64,000 nucleotides of DNA from Bacilli bacterium (GCA_017447165.1 JAFSOD010000004.1:367267-431266), one strand, 5' to 3'. Positions 1-9,520 are shown, numbered from the stretch's first letter. A program made the numbers and translations. Notes: generated by a model not told the origin, from the sequence alone.

Positions 1-114
1 CGCGATATCAATATTTGGAACAGTATCAAAAATCTCGATGACTTTTTGTCGATCGCGTTTTTGTATCGCTGTTAAAAGCTGTTCTCTAAGTTCTTCAATC
101 TCGATTTCTTCCAT
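1..114 (-). CDS. MgtE-like magnesium transporter, N-terminal fragment (runs off the window)
   Basis: Thirty-eight codons are visible from an ATG at 112-114 reading left. The product starts MEEIEIEELREQLL and continues with a helical, charged stretch containing KRDRQKVIEIFDTV. This resembles the cytoplasmic N domain of MgtE Mg2+ channels (helical repeats with LR..L and a D/N-I-A step), but only the first helices are present, so the family call rests on weak similarity. There is no Shine-Dalgarno. A 17-bp-spaced promoter ends 8 nt before the ATG, so the mRNA may be leaderless. It could instead be another helical-repeat protein. Confidence 0.35.
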   Translation of the reverse strand, partial: MEEIEIEELREQLLTAIQKRDRQKVIEIFDTVPNIDIA

Positions 115-121
115 ACAAAAA

Positions 122-150
122 ATTATAAGTATAAAAAAAGTTGATATCAA
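122..150 (-). promoter_or_regulatory. Sigma-A-type promoter of the MgtE-like gene; overlaps weak tldE terminator
   Basis: On the minus strand TTGATA (150-145) is separated by 17 bp from a perfect TATAAT (127-122). The start ATG follows 7 nt later, so transcription would begin at or just before the start codon. The same stretch also contains an A-rich/T-rich inverted repeat (AAAAAAGTT...AACTTTTTT around 130-157) that may terminate the upstream tldE transcript. Confidence 0.6.
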
Positions 151-183
151 ACTTTTTTGTTTGGCTACCAACTTCTATTAATA

Positions 184-1506
184 TTATTTTCCAGAAACTA
201 CAAGTTTCTTCACTATTACTGATGGACAACTAGTTCCTGATATAAATTCTTTAGAATCATTACCAACACTAGAAATGGAACTAAACAAAGAAACAAGGTT
301 GCCTGACACTGTAATAATATCTAGCGGATGATCAATCTTTCCGCCCTTAATTAAGAATCCAGTTGATTGAAGAGAGAAGTTACCTGTTCTAGAGTTTAAT
401 CCGGCGTGTAATCCTGATACTTCTGTAATATAGACTCCATCTCCAATTTCTTTGAAGAGTTCTTCTTGGCTCTTTCTCCCTGGTTTCATCTTTAAATAAG
501 TTGGAGCTGTATAGACTTTACTACCAGAAGTAACTCCGTTACCTGTTGACTCAACTCCATCTTTAGCTGCAGTGGTCAAATTATATAGATAAGTTTCTAA
601 ATTTCCGTTTTTGATGATGGCTTTATTATAAGTAGCAACACCTTCATCATCGAAAGATTTTGAAAAAACAGTTTTATTGATAGGTAAATCTTCAATAGTT
701 ACTTTGCTAGAAGCAACTTTTTGACCAAGCTTGCCAACAAATAACGATGAATTCTTTTGAACATCTTCTGCAATAGCACTCGAAACATAAGCATTCATTA
801 AAGCGCTAACAACCGCAGGACCTAAAACTGCTTTGTAGGTTGATGAATCACATGGATGTCCGCCTAATTGAGAAACCGTTTCCTTTACAACTTCGGCTAC
901 TAGTTCGTTTGGGACAAATTTGTCAAAATCATTATCTAAGAACATTTCAGAACCAGTTTTTGTTTGCTCATTTTCTTTAGCAACTGCAGCTGCATAATAT
1001 ACAAAATAGTTTGATCTTTGTGAAAGCTTTAATCCGTGTGTATTAATAATTGTTAATGATGAACTACTTTCGTCATAAGCGACTGTAGCGACTTCAATAA
1101 TTCTTGGGTCTGCCACTCTTAGCTTTGACTCAACTTCTCTTGCAAGATCAATTTTCTTTTCTACAGGAATAGTCGCTAATTGACGATTAAAAGTATTAAT
1201 TTTTCTATAATTTTTACTTCCTTTAAAGATAAAAACAGGATCATCATTTTCGACAACAGATGCGTTTTCAATAATTTTATCAACAAAGAATTGTGCCATC
1301 TTATTGTTATAGACATCACTACTAATTGAACCCATTTTTCCTTTATAGATTCCGCGAGCGTAAAATCCAAAAGAATTACTTGTGGAATATGAATCTATCT
1401 CTCCGTGGAATAAAGAGAATGATAAAGAATATGAATTGGAGAAACTGACTTCAGCTTCTTCGATGCCAGCTTTTTTAGCTAGCTCAAAAAACTTATCGAA
1501 TTTCAT
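184..1506 (-). CDS. tldE: TldE/PmbA-type metallopeptidase partner
   Basis: 440 aa, the usual length for PmbA/TldE. The family works as a TldD-TldE heterodimer that degrades or processes unfolded and modified peptides (microcin B17 leader removal in E. coli). The N-terminal half is the alpha/beta nucleophile-like domain, with EAEVSFSN and the glycine-rich ARGIYKGKMGS. The C-terminal half has the beta-rich domain ending in GLHAGLNSRTGNFSLQ and a VSGNL motif. It lacks the HExxxH zinc motif found in its neighbour, as expected for the non-catalytic partner. Its ATG overlaps the tldD stop codon (TAATG), so the two are translationally coupled. Confidence 0.9.
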   Translation of the reverse strand: MKFDKFFELAKKAGIEEAEVSFSNSYSLSFSLFHGEIDSYSTSNSFGFYARGIYKGKMGSISSDVYNNKMAQFFVDKIIENASVVENDDPVFIFKGSKNYRKINTFNRQLATIPVEKKIDLAREVESKLRVADPRIIEVATVAYDESSSSLTIINTHGLKLSQRSNYFVYYAAAVAKENEQTKTGSEMFLDNDFDKFVPNELVAEVVKETVSQLGGHPCDSSTYKAVLGPAVVSALMNAYVSSAIAEDVQKNSSLFVGKLGQKVASSKVTIEDLPINKTVFSKSFDDEGVATYNKAIIKNGNLETYLYNLTTAAKDGVESTGNGVTSGSKVYTAPTYLKMKPGRKSQEELFKEIGDGVYITEVSGLHAGLNSRTGNFSLQSTGFLIKGGKIDHPLDIITVSGNLVSLFSSISSVGNDSKEFISGTSCPSVIVKKLVVSGK

Positions 1507-2906
1507 TATTTCAATTCTCCTCCTCTACCACCAACGAGTATTTCACTAATTCTAATAGTAGGTTGTCCAACATTTGTTCTTATACTGCCGCTTGCAGCAC
1601 CACACATACCTTGGGCTAAGGCCAAATCGTTTCCAACCATATCGATTTTCTTTAGAATTTCTTCACCTTTACCAATTAATGTCGCTCCTTTAACTGGTTC
1701 TGTTATTTTTCCGTCTCTAATAATGTATGCTTCAGAGCATCCGAAATTAAATTCACCGGTTGTTGGATCGACAGAGCCACCATTAAATGATACTGCATAT
1801 AATCCTAGCTTGGTGGCTTTGATAATATCTTCAGGATTTGTTTTCCCGTTATCAATGTAAGTATTGCTCATTCTGCTTGTTGGGCAATATTTGTAATTTT
1901 GTCTTCTACAAGAACCATTTCCTTCTTTGCCCATTCTTCTTCCGTTGAAATCATCAATCATGAAGTTAACGAGTTTTCCATCTTTAATTAAAACGCGTTT
2001 TGTACCTAAATTTCCTTCATCATCAATATCAATTGAACCCCAGGCGTTTGGAATAGTGGAATCATCTACAGCAGTAACAATTGGAGAAGCAATCATTTCT
2101 CCTTCTTTACCAGCAAAGCAGCTTAAACCTCTAGAAACTGCACTAGCTTCTAATGGGTGTCCGCACGCTTCATGGAATAAAACTCCGCCCCAGCCGTTAC
2201 CTATAACAACTGGCATTTTTCCACTTGGACATTCTTTAGCAGACAGCATTAGCAATGCTGTGTTTACTGCTTTTAAAGCAGATTCTTTAGGTTGTACCTT
2301 TTCTTTAAAATATGAAATGTCATCTTGACACCCAGGTCCTTCAAATCCAGTTTCCATTCCATTTTCATCTGCTACTACAACTGAATAAGCAAGTCTTGCA
2401 AATTCTGTTTCTCTTTTAAACCATTTACCTTTTGAATTATAAATAGCGACAAATCTATAGTTGCTACCAAAATTTCCTATATATCGAACAATTCTCGGAT
2501 CTTTTAACTGTTCTATAGCATCTGTTCCCTCTCTAATAAGAGCAATTTTCTCGCCTTGAGTCAACGACCTGTAACTCTTTTTAATTGGATTCCTGTTTTT
2601 GCATTTAATCATATCTAAATGATTAACTTTAAAAACCTGTTTTCCATTAAAAGACTTGTTTAAAGAATCTGCTAAAGACATAAGTCCTTTTCTAGTTAAG
2701 TCGCTCGTGTATCCGTACACGCATTGGTTTTCTTTTAAAATTCTTAAGCCTACTCCAGAAGTAATACCTGTTGAAGAAGTTGATACTTTACCATTCTCAA
2801 TGGTAATAGCGTTTCCAATACTATCTTCGTAAAATATTTCTGAGTAGTCAGCGCCTGTCTCTAACATCTTGTTTAAGACATCAATAGCTAATTGTTTACT
2901 AATCAT
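1506..2906 (-). CDS. tldD: TldD zinc metallopeptidase
   Basis: 466 aa. It carries the diagnostic HExxxH as HEACGH (within VLFHEACGHPLEASAV, about residue 245), which binds zinc in TldD proteins. The C-terminal region has the conserved GGSVDPTTGEFNFGCSEAY block and a glycine-rich end. The start is the ATG after a strong AAAGGAGG ribosome binding site. It is first gene of a two-gene operon with tldE. No peptide substrate gene, such as a microcin precursor, is visible nearby, so a housekeeping proteolytic role is the simplest reading. Confidence 0.93.
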   Translation of the reverse strand: MISKQLAIDVLNKMLETGADYSEIFYEDSIGNAITIENGKVSTSSTGITSGVGLRILKENQCVYGYTSDLTRKGLMSLADSLNKSFNGKQVFKVNHLDMIKCKNRNPIKKSYRSLTQGEKIALIREGTDAIEQLKDPRIVRYIGNFGSNYRFVAIYNSKGKWFKRETEFARLAYSVVVADENGMETGFEGPGCQDDISYFKEKVQPKESALKAVNTALLMLSAKECPSGKMPVVIGNGWGGVLFHEACGHPLEASAVSRGLSCFAGKEGEMIASPIVTAVDDSTIPNAWGSIDIDDEGNLGTKRVLIKDGKLVNFMIDDFNGRRMGKEGNGSCRRQNYKYCPTSRMSNTYIDNGKTNPEDIIKATKLGLYAVSFNGGSVDPTTGEFNFGCSEAYIIRDGKITEPVKGATLIGKGEEILKKIDMVGNDLALAQGMCGAASGSIRTNVGQPTIRISEILVGGRGGELK

Positions 2907-3004
2907 GACAGAGCCTCCTTTACAAAGTATATATATTTTAAGATACTAATATCTTTAAAATAAAGATTTTTATTCTATCGCTGTTCTATTAAAATAGAAG
3001 TGCT
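2907..3004. promoter_or_regulatory. Divergent promoter region between tldD and the GT4 gene
   Basis: The region is very AT-rich. For the plus strand, a -10-like TAAAAT (2990-2995) ends 9 nt before the GT4 ATG and no Shine-Dalgarno is present, suggesting a near-leaderless start; no convincing -35 is seen (TTTTTA at 2967-2972). An imperfect inverted repeat, TTTTAAGATA-CTAA-TATCTTTAAAA (about 2936-2960), lies between the two genes and could be an operator or simply AT symmetry. Confidence 0.35.
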
Positions 3005-4054
3005 ATGAAATTACGTATCAATATGCTCAGTAGCGCTGAAACTGTTAAAGGACAAGGTGTTGCTAGCGCATTTAGGGAGCAAGTCACTCTTATCCAAGAG
3101 ATGAGTGATGATTTTTTAGTAGGAATTAATTCCAAATCTTCTAAGTTTGATATCTATCATATTCATACAGTCGATCCAAAATACAAAATTAGAATGAATA
3201 AAAAGCATCTCAACATCATGTATGTGCATTTTGTTCCTTCTAAAAACGATGGTAGTCTAAAATTACCTAAATTATTTAATTGGATTTTCAATAAATATGT
3301 CGAAAGAACTTATCGAAAAGCTGATGAAGTAATAGTTGTTAATCCTTGTTTTATTCCAGAGTTAGAAAAAATTAAAATACCTAGAGAAAAAATAACCTAT
3401 ATACCTAATTTTGTTGATCATGATAAATTTAAGCCAATAGAACGGGACAAAATTGAAGAACTGAAAAATAAATATGAAATTCCTTTAAATCGTTTTGTTG
3501 TATTAGGATGTGGACAAATCCAAACCAGAAAAGGCTTTGATGATTTTGTGGAGACTGCACTTAAAAATCCTAATATGACTTTCGTTTGGGCTGGTGGATT
3601 TTCCTTCGGTAAAATTACTGATGGATATAAAAAATACAAGAAATTATTGGAAAATTTACCACAAAATATGATTCATTTGCCTATTATTGATAGGGTTTAT
3701 ATGAATGAGGTATTCAATATTTGTGACGTATTATTTATGCCATCATTTATTGAATTATTTCCTATGACGATCTTAGAAGCTTGTAATGTTCATAAGCCAT
3801 TTTTAGTTAGAGACTTGGATTTATATAAACCAATTCTTTTCCAAAAATATTGTAAAGGAAACAGTGTTGGAGAGTTCTCAAGTGAACTAATTAAATTGAT
3901 GAATGATACAACCTACTATCAAGAGTGTTCAGAAAACTCAAAATTCATATCTAATTTCTATAATAAAGATATATTAAAGAAGACTTGGAAAGACTATTAT
4001 TTCCGTGTTTACGAGAAATGGATTTCAAAAAAGAATAAGAAAAAGATAAAATAA
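3005..4054 (+). CDS. GT4-family glycosyltransferase, probably glycolipid-type
   Basis: 349 aa with the two-Rossmann GT-B architecture of family GT4. The N-terminal half has GQGVASAFREQ and DIYHIHT. The C-terminal half has VLGCGQIQTRKGFDDFV (nucleotide-sugar site) and the E-x7-E motif as ELFPMTILE. The opening (MLSSAETVKGQGV) resembles Firmicutes/Mollicutes diacylglycerol glycosyltransferases, which make membrane glycolipids, but the acceptor cannot be read from sequence. The C-terminus is very basic (KKNKKKIK), consistent with peripheral membrane binding. There is no ribosome binding site; guanine deaminase follows after 17 bp. Confidence 0.75.
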   Translation: MKLRINMLSSAETVKGQGVASAFREQVTLIQEMSDDFLVGINSKSSKFDIYHIHTVDPKYKIRMNKKHLNIMYVHFVPSKNDGSLKLPKLFNWIFNKYVERTYRKADEVIVVNPCFIPELEKIKIPREKITYIPNFVDHDKFKPIERDKIEELKNKYEIPLNRFVVLGCGQIQTRKGFDDFVETALKNPNMTFVWAGGFSFGKITDGYKKYKKLLENLPQNMIHLPIIDRVYMNEVFNICDVLFMPSFIELFPMTILEACNVHKPFLVRDLDLYKPILFQKYCKGNSVGEFSSELIKLMNDTTYYQECSENSKFISNFYNKDILKKTWKDYYFRVYEKWISKKNKKKIK

Positions 4055-4071
4055 AAAACGAGGTATTAAAA

Positions 4072-4527
4072 ATGAACAAATACATGAGAATGGCAATTAG
4101 TGAAGCCAGAAAAGGAATTAGAGCTGGTCATGGTGGACCTTTTGGTGCAGTTATTGTTAAAGATGGTGAAGTTATCGGAAAAGGACATAACCAAGTTTTA
4201 AAAAATAATGACCCTACTTGTCACGGTGAAATGATGGCGATTCACAAAGCCTGTAAAAAATTAGGTACTTTCGATTTAAGCGGATGCGAATTATACACTA
4301 CTGGTGAACCTTGCCCAATGTGTATGTCTGCTATTTTATGGGCTAATATTGATAAAGTATATTATGGATGTAATATAATTGATACTGAAGGAATTGGCTT
4401 TAGGGATGCCAAATTCTATGAAATGCAAAAACCTGGTGAGAGAGAAAAACTAGTTATCGAATTAGATAGAAAAGCTTGTTTAAAACTCTATGCTGAGTAT
4501 TCTAGACTCAACCACACTCTTTACTAA
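4072..4527 (+). CDS. guaD: Guanine deaminase-type nucleoside/base deaminase
   Basis: 151 aa, a zinc-dependent cytidine-deaminase-fold protein. The zinc site is HGEMMAI (catalytic Glu) plus PCPMC (PCxxC). The surrounding GGPFGAVIV, NDPTCHGE and AILWANIDKVYYG match Bacillus-type guanine deaminases closely, and the length is typical. The alternative, tRNA adenosine deaminase TadA, is less likely given the GGPFGAV start and the DTEGIGFRDAKFY C-terminus. It would convert guanine to xanthine and feed the purine operon at 13.4-30 kb. The usual HAE is HGE here. It follows the glycosyltransferase by 17 bp and is ended by a terminator. Confidence 0.8.
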   Translation: MNKYMRMAISEARKGIRAGHGGPFGAVIVKDGEVIGKGHNQVLKNNDPTCHGEMMAIHKACKKLGTFDLSGCELYTTGEPCPMCMSAILWANIDKVYYGCNIIDTEGIGFRDAKFYEMQKPGEREKLVIELDRKACLKLYAEYSRLNHTLY

Positions 4528-4536
4528 ATTAGTAAG

Positions 4537-4571
4537 AAACGGACGCAACTTAAACTTGGGCCCGTTTTTCT
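4537..4571 (+). terminator. Intrinsic terminator after guaD
   Basis: AAACGG (4537-4542) pairs with CCGTTT (4562-4567) and a T-rich tract follows. The loop is long (about 19 nt), so the structure is weaker than the others in this window. Confidence 0.55.
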
Positions 4572-4691
4572 TTTGCTTGTAAATATAATTTAAAGTGATA
4601 GTCTTATTGTTGTAGATGAAATTATTTATTTGAGCGATTTGTTAAATTATTTTAATGACGATTTTTTCGTGCGCTCAAGAAAGGAGCCTCT

Positions 4692-6038
4692 ATGTATAAG
4701 AGTGAGTATTTAAATAATTTATTAGAAGATGTCAAAAGAAGATATGGCAACGAAAAAGAATTTGTTGCTGCTGTCGAAGAATTTTTTGACTCAATGGATT
4801 TCTTAGTGGAAAAGGATCCACGAATTGAAGAGTATTCAATTTTAGAAAGATTAATTGTTCCTGAGAGAGTTATCGAAATGAGAGTCCCTTGGGTTGATGA
4901 TAGTGGAAAGATTAGAGTGAACACTGGCTATAGAGTTCAATTTAACTCCGCAATTGGACCTTATAAAGGTGGTATGAGATTCCATCCATCTGTTAACTTA
5001 TCAATTTTAAAGTTTTTAGGGTTTGAACAAACATTTAAGAATAGCTTAACTGGTCTCCCAATGGGTGGTGGTAAAGGCGGAGCAGACTTTGATCCACGCG
5101 GGAAGAGTGATGGTGAAGTCATGAGATTCTGTCAATCCTTCATGTCTGAATTATTTAGACACATCGGACCAGACACTGACGTCCCTGCCGGTGACTTAGG
5201 ATTTGGCGCTAGAGAAGTCGGTTATATGTTTGGAATGTATAAGAAATTAAGAGACGAATGGAGTGGTGTTTTCACTGGTAAAGGTCTTTCTTATGGTGGG
5301 TCTCTTGCTAGACCTGAAGCTACAGGTTATGGATTACTCTATTACGCAAGAGAAATGCTCAAAACTTACTACAAAACTGACTTTAAAGGCAAAAAAATCA
5401 TTATTTCTGGATGTGGTAAGGTCGGTGGAATGGCTGCTGAAAAAGCCCATCAACTTGGTGCTATTTTAGTGGGTATGAGTGATATAGATGGATATGTTGC
5501 TGATCCAAACGGATTAGACGTTCCATATATCGTTGAATTAAGTAAAAAGAAAGGTATGTTCTCTAAGGAATATGCCGCAACACATAAAGGTGCTAAATTT
5601 GTCGAAGGACCAAGAGGCTTATGGTCTGTGCCATGTGAAATTGCTCTTCCATGTGCAACACAAGGCGAAATCGCTTTAAAAGAAGCTGAAATCTTAAAGG
5701 CTAATGGCTGTTATATGGTAGTAGAAGGTGCCAACATGCCTACTGATGTTGAGGCAATTAGATATTTCAACACTCATGATGTCTTATTTGCTCCAGGCAA
5801 AGCTAGTAACGCTGGCGGAGTGGCAGTTTCTGGTCTTGAAATGAGCCAAAACGCCATGCACTTAAGCTGGACATTTGAAGAAGTTGATCAAAAACTCGAA
5901 GAAATCATGAAGAAAATCTTTAAAGCCTGTCATGATACTGCAGTTCAATTTGGTCAACCACGCAACTTAGCGTTAGGCGCTAATATTGCTGGTTTCTTGA
6001 AGGTCTATGATGCAATGCTTGCTCAAGGTGTTTGTTAA
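4692..6038 (+). CDS. gdhA: NADP-type glutamate dehydrogenase
   Basis: 448 aa, the length of hexameric bacterial GdhA. The catalytic segment PMGGGKGGADFDPRGKS and GPDTDVPAGDLGFGAREVG are intact, followed by the Rossmann domain with GCGKVGG and the C-terminal EGANMPT...APGKASNAGGV. It interconverts 2-oxoglutarate plus ammonia and glutamate in the cytoplasm. A clear AAGGAG ribosome binding site precedes the ATG. It heads an operon with DUF1015, serC and serA; SerC needs glutamate as amino donor. Ammonia released by the purine operon could be assimilated here (inference). Confidence 0.95.
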   Translation: MYKSEYLNNLLEDVKRRYGNEKEFVAAVEEFFDSMDFLVEKDPRIEEYSILERLIVPERVIEMRVPWVDDSGKIRVNTGYRVQFNSAIGPYKGGMRFHPSVNLSILKFLGFEQTFKNSLTGLPMGGGKGGADFDPRGKSDGEVMRFCQSFMSELFRHIGPDTDVPAGDLGFGAREVGYMFGMYKKLRDEWSGVFTGKGLSYGGSLARPEATGYGLLYYAREMLKTYYKTDFKGKKIIISGCGKVGGMAAEKAHQLGAILVGMSDIDGYVADPNGLDVPYIVELSKKKGMFSKEYAATHKGAKFVEGPRGLWSVPCEIALPCATQGEIALKEAEILKANGCYMVVEGANMPTDVEAIRYFNTHDVLFAPGKASNAGGVAVSGLEMSQNAMHLSWTFEEVDQKLEEIMKKIFKACHDTAVQFGQPRNLALGANIAGFLKVYDAMLAQGVC

Positions 6039-7255
6039 TGATTAAAACTGTTAAGGCTCCACATATCTTACTTCCAAGAAAAGGAGTGGATATGTCTAAA
6101 TATGCGGTCATTGCCTGTGACCAATACACTTCTAATCTTGAATATTGGGATTCACTAAAAAAACAAATTGGTAGTGAAGTCTCTACTTTCAACATGATTT
6201 ATCCAGAAGCGTATTTAGAAAACACTGATAATGACAAATACATTGAAGGTATCAACAAAAATATTGCGTCTTATTTAAAAAATAATGACCTAGAAGATAT
6301 TGGCGAATGTTTTATTCTTGTAGAGAGAGTTACATCATACGGAGTTAGACGTTTAGGCCTTATCTTATCGGTAGATCTAGAAGACTATTCCTATGAAAAA
6401 GGGACTGACGCTTTAATTAGAGCCAGCGAAGCAACAATCGTAGAGAGAATTCCTCCAAGATTAAAGATTAGAAAAGATGCTCCTATTGAATTACCACATA
6501 TCTTGGTGCTCTTTGATGATCCTAAAAAGACAATTGTGGAAGAGTTATATGCTCAAAGGGACAAATTAGAAAAAGTTTATGATTTTGAACTCAACAAAGA
6601 TGGTGGTCATATTCGTGGATATAAAGTTAGTAACACCAAAGAAGTAATTACTAAGTTTGATGAATTATTCCATAGGAATAACAACGGATTATTATTCATT
6701 GTTGGTGATGGTAACCACTCTTTAGCGACCGCCAAGGCGCATTGGGAAATTGTGAAAAAAGATTTATCTCCTGAAGAAAGAGAAAACCACCCAGCGAGAT
6801 TTGCTTTAGTAGAAGCTAATAACTTATATGATGATGGAATCATCTTTGAACCAATTCATAGAGTGTTATTCAACGTTGATAAAGATTTTGAAAAACAACT
6901 ACGTGATGTCTGTACAGGCGAATATAAATCCTTTGCTTACACGAAAGAAGAAGGTAAGAAGGAATTAAAACTTCCTAAGAACGCTCCTAAAGCATATTTA
7001 ATGGTGCAAACATTCCTAGATGTTTATTTAAGATTACACCCACAAGCAAAAATCGACTTCATTCATGATGAAGAAGAATTACTTGCGGTCAGTGATAAAA
7101 ACCCTGGCAGTGTTGCTATAGCAATGCCTGCTTTAACTAAAGAGGACTTATTTGATTATTTGGCCTCTGGCACAGTGCTTCCTAGAAAATCATTCTCTAT
7201 GGGACACGCAAATGAAAAACGCTATTATCTCGAAGCCAAGAGAATAATAAATTAA
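6038..7255 (+). CDS. DUF1015 family protein
   Basis: 405 aa, matching the DUF1015 family often found beside serA/serC in Firmicutes; its biochemical role is not established. Visible family features are the start KAPHILLPRKGVDMSKYAVIACDQYT, IVERIPPRLKIRKDAP, and the highly conserved FIVGDGNHSLATAKAHWE. The C-terminus has a PRKSFSMGHANEKRYYLEAKR tail. I chose the ATG at 6038, which overlaps the gdhA stop as TAATG, rather than an in-frame TTG at 6032. Its place between gdhA and serC suggests a link to serine or amino-acid metabolism. Confidence 0.85.
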   Translation: MIKTVKAPHILLPRKGVDMSKYAVIACDQYTSNLEYWDSLKKQIGSEVSTFNMIYPEAYLENTDNDKYIEGINKNIASYLKNNDLEDIGECFILVERVTSYGVRRLGLILSVDLEDYSYEKGTDALIRASEATIVERIPPRLKIRKDAPIELPHILVLFDDPKKTIVEELYAQRDKLEKVYDFELNKDGGHIRGYKVSNTKEVITKFDELFHRNNNGLLFIVGDGNHSLATAKAHWEIVKKDLSPEERENHPARFALVEANNLYDDGIIFEPIHRVLFNVDKDFEKQLRDVCTGEYKSFAYTKEEGKKELKLPKNAPKAYLMVQTFLDVYLRLHPQAKIDFIHDEEELLAVSDKNPGSVAIAMPALTKEDLFDYLASGTVLPRKSFSMGHANEKRYYLEAKRIIN

Positions 7256-7276
7256 TTTATTAAAAGGAGAAAATAT

Positions 7277-8362
7277 ATGGCGAGAATTTTTAACTTTTCT
7301 GCCGGTCCAGCCATGCTTCCAGAAGAAGTATTAAAAGAGGCTGCAGAAGAAATGCTTGATTACCGTGGATGCGGAATGTCCGTGATGGAGATGTCACATA
7401 GATCCAAGGTCTATCAACAAATTATTGATGAAGCGGAGGCAGACTTACGTAAATTAGTGGGTATCCCAGATAATTATCGTGTCTTATTCCTCCAAGGTGG
7501 TGCAACCCTCCAATTTGGTATGATTCCAATGAACTTAATGACCATTAACAAAAAAGCGGATTATATCAACTCTGGTGTCTGGACAAAGAAGGCTATTCAA
7601 GACGCTAAATTCTTTGGTCAAGTAAACGTTGCCGGAAGTAGTGAAGATGTGCAATTTAAGCGCGTTCCTGATGTGAAATCGCTCAAATTAGACCCTGAAG
7701 CTGACTATGTTTATATGTGTGACAACAACACAATCTATGGTACTAAATTTAAAGAATATCCAGATACTGGTAAAGTCCCATTAATTTGTGATATGTCATC
7801 CTGTTTTTTAAGTGAACCAATTGATGTTAAGAAGTTTGGAATGATTTATGCTGGCGCGCAAAAGAATGTTGGTCCAGCTGGAGTCACCATCATCATTATT
7901 AGAGATGATTTAGTGGAACGTAGTAAAGAATTACCGCTTCCTGTTTATTTAAGATACGCTCCACATGTGGAAAACGGCAGTATGTATAATACCCCACCAA
8001 CATACGGTATTTATATCTGTGGCAAAGTCTTCAAATGGTTACTTGCTACTGGTGGATTAGAGAAGAGAAAAGAACTTAACGAAGCAAAAGCAAAGATTCT
8101 TTATGATTATTTAGATAGCTCCTCTTTCTATAAACCAAGTGTTGAAAAAGATTCTCGTTCATTAATGAACGTTACCTTCAGAACTCCAAGCGAAGAATTA
8201 GACGCTGCATTCTTAGAAGGTGCGAAAAAATATAAATTCACTAACTTAAAAGGTCATAGATCTACTGGTGGATTAAGAGCCTCTATTTATAACGCGATGC
8301 CAATCGAAGGTGTTAAAGCTTTAGTGAAATATATGAAAGAGTTCGAAGAGGAACATAAATAA
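7277..8362 (+). CDS. serC: Phosphoserine aminotransferase
   Basis: 361 aa PLP enzyme that makes 3-phosphoserine from phosphohydroxypyruvate and glutamate. It has the SerC start FNFSAGPAMLPEEVL, the RGCGMSVMEMSHRS block, FLQGGATLQF (cofactor phosphate contacts), the Schiff-base lysine in YAGAQKNVGPAG, and the C-terminal GHRSTGGLRASIYNA. Full length. The ribosome binding site AAAAGGAG lies just upstream. Second step of serine synthesis, directly followed by serA. Confidence 0.96.
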   Translation: MARIFNFSAGPAMLPEEVLKEAAEEMLDYRGCGMSVMEMSHRSKVYQQIIDEAEADLRKLVGIPDNYRVLFLQGGATLQFGMIPMNLMTINKKADYINSGVWTKKAIQDAKFFGQVNVAGSSEDVQFKRVPDVKSLKLDPEADYVYMCDNNTIYGTKFKEYPDTGKVPLICDMSSCFLSEPIDVKKFGMIYAGAQKNVGPAGVTIIIIRDDLVERSKELPLPVYLRYAPHVENGSMYNTPPTYGIYICGKVFKWLLATGGLEKRKELNEAKAKILYDYLDSSSFYKPSVEKDSRSLMNVTFRTPSEELDAAFLEGAKKYKFTNLKGHRSTGGLRASIYNAMPIEGVKALVKYMKEFEEEHK

Positions 8363-8371
8363 GGTGTCGTC

Positions 8372-9520
8372 ATGGAAAGAAAAATTTATTGTTTAAACAA
8401 AATTTCTAAAGTTGGTTTAGGTGTCCTTCCTAGCGAATACGAAGTAGTCGAAGAATTAGAAGGCAGTGATGCGATTTTAGTTAGAAGTGCAGCAATGCAT
8501 GAAATGGAACTTCCAGAATCAGTACAATGTGTCGCTAGAGCAGGGGCTGGTGTTAATAACATCCCACTAGAGAAATATGCTGAAAAAGGTGTTGTCGTCT
8601 TTAATACTCCTGGCGCGAATGCTAACGCAGTTAAAGAACTAACTATTGCGATGATGTTACTCGCAGCTAGAGATATCCGTGGTTCTATGGAATGGGTCAA
8701 AGAAAATAAAGAAGATCCAGAAATCAATAAATCCATGGAAAAAGCCAAGTCTGCTTTTGCAGGTACTGAAATCTTAGGAAAAACTCTAGGCGTTATCGGT
8801 TGTGGTGCGATTGGTGCTTTAGTCGCTGATGCCGCACAAAAACTTGGTATGAAAGTTGTCGGTGTTGAGCCATCAATGGGTACTAGAGAACGCTATAAAG
8901 AATTATTAGCAGGTGTGGAATTCGTTGAATTAGATGAATTACTTGCTAGAAGTGATTATATCACTATCCATGTTCCACTCATGGATGCCACTAAAGGCAT
9001 GATTAATAAAGATACATTAGCTAAAGCTAAAGATGGTGTTATCGTCATTAATGCTGCTAGAGATGCATTAGTAAATGATAGTGATATGAAAAAAGCATTA
9101 GCTTCTGGAAAAGTTAGAAGATATGTTACGGATTTCCCTAACGCTAAGAGTGCTAATACCGAAGGGGTTGTCGCTATTTCTCACTTGGGTGCATCTACTG
9201 AAGAAGCCGAAGATAACTGTGCGATGATGGCGGCCAACCAAGTAGTTGACTTTATTGAAAATGGTAATATTGTTAATTCTGTTAACTATCCTAATTTAAC
9301 TCTTGGACCTAAAGAAGGACCAAGACTTGTGGTTCTCACTAGAGGTGATATCTCCGAAGTAGTCTTAGAATCTGTTAAGACACTTGGTGGTAAAGTCACA
9401 AAGATGGTTAGTGGTGTTAAGGGCGAATATGGAGCAGTTCTATTAGAACTTGCAGATGAGTTAAATGCTTTGGATGGTCTAAAGCTTCTCACCAAAGTAA
9501 TCAAGGTTATCAAAAGATAA
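8372..9520 (+). CDS. serA: D-3-phosphoglycerate dehydrogenase with short ACT-like tail
   Basis: 382 aa. The substrate/NAD domain shows RAGAGVNNIPLEKYAEKG, the Rossmann GxGxxG as GVIGCGAIGALVAD, and the catalytic His in ISHLGASTEEAEDNCA. After about residue 310 an ACT-like domain follows (PRLVVLTRGDISEVVLE...). This is the compact SerA architecture found in gut Firmicutes. It catalyses the first committed step of serine synthesis. SerB is not in the window. It is the last gene of the gdhA operon; a terminator follows. Confidence 0.94.
   Translation: MERKIYCLNKISKVGLGVLPSEYEVVEELEGSDAILVRSAAMHEMELPESVQCVARAGAGVNNIPLEKYAEKGVVVFNTPGANANAVKELTIAMMLLAARDIRGSMEWVKENKEDPEINKSMEKAKSAFAGTEILGKTLGVIGCGAIGALVADAAQKLGMKVVGVEPSMGTRERYKELLAGVEFVELDELLARSDYITIHVPLMDATKGMINKDTLAKAKDGVIVINAARDALVNDSDMKKALASGKVRRYVTDFPNAKSANTEGVVAISHLGASTEEAEDNCAMMAANQVVDFIENGNIVNSVNYPNLTLGPKEGPRLVVLTRGDISEVVLESVKTLGGKVTKMVSGVKGEYGAVLLELADELNALDGLKLLTKVIKVIKR

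Noticed and set aside
4632-4676. Riboswitch before gdhA
   Set aside because: A GAGCG...CGCTC long-range repeat and a small ACGA/TCGT stem are present but no known riboswitch core or terminator/antiterminator pair is seen.
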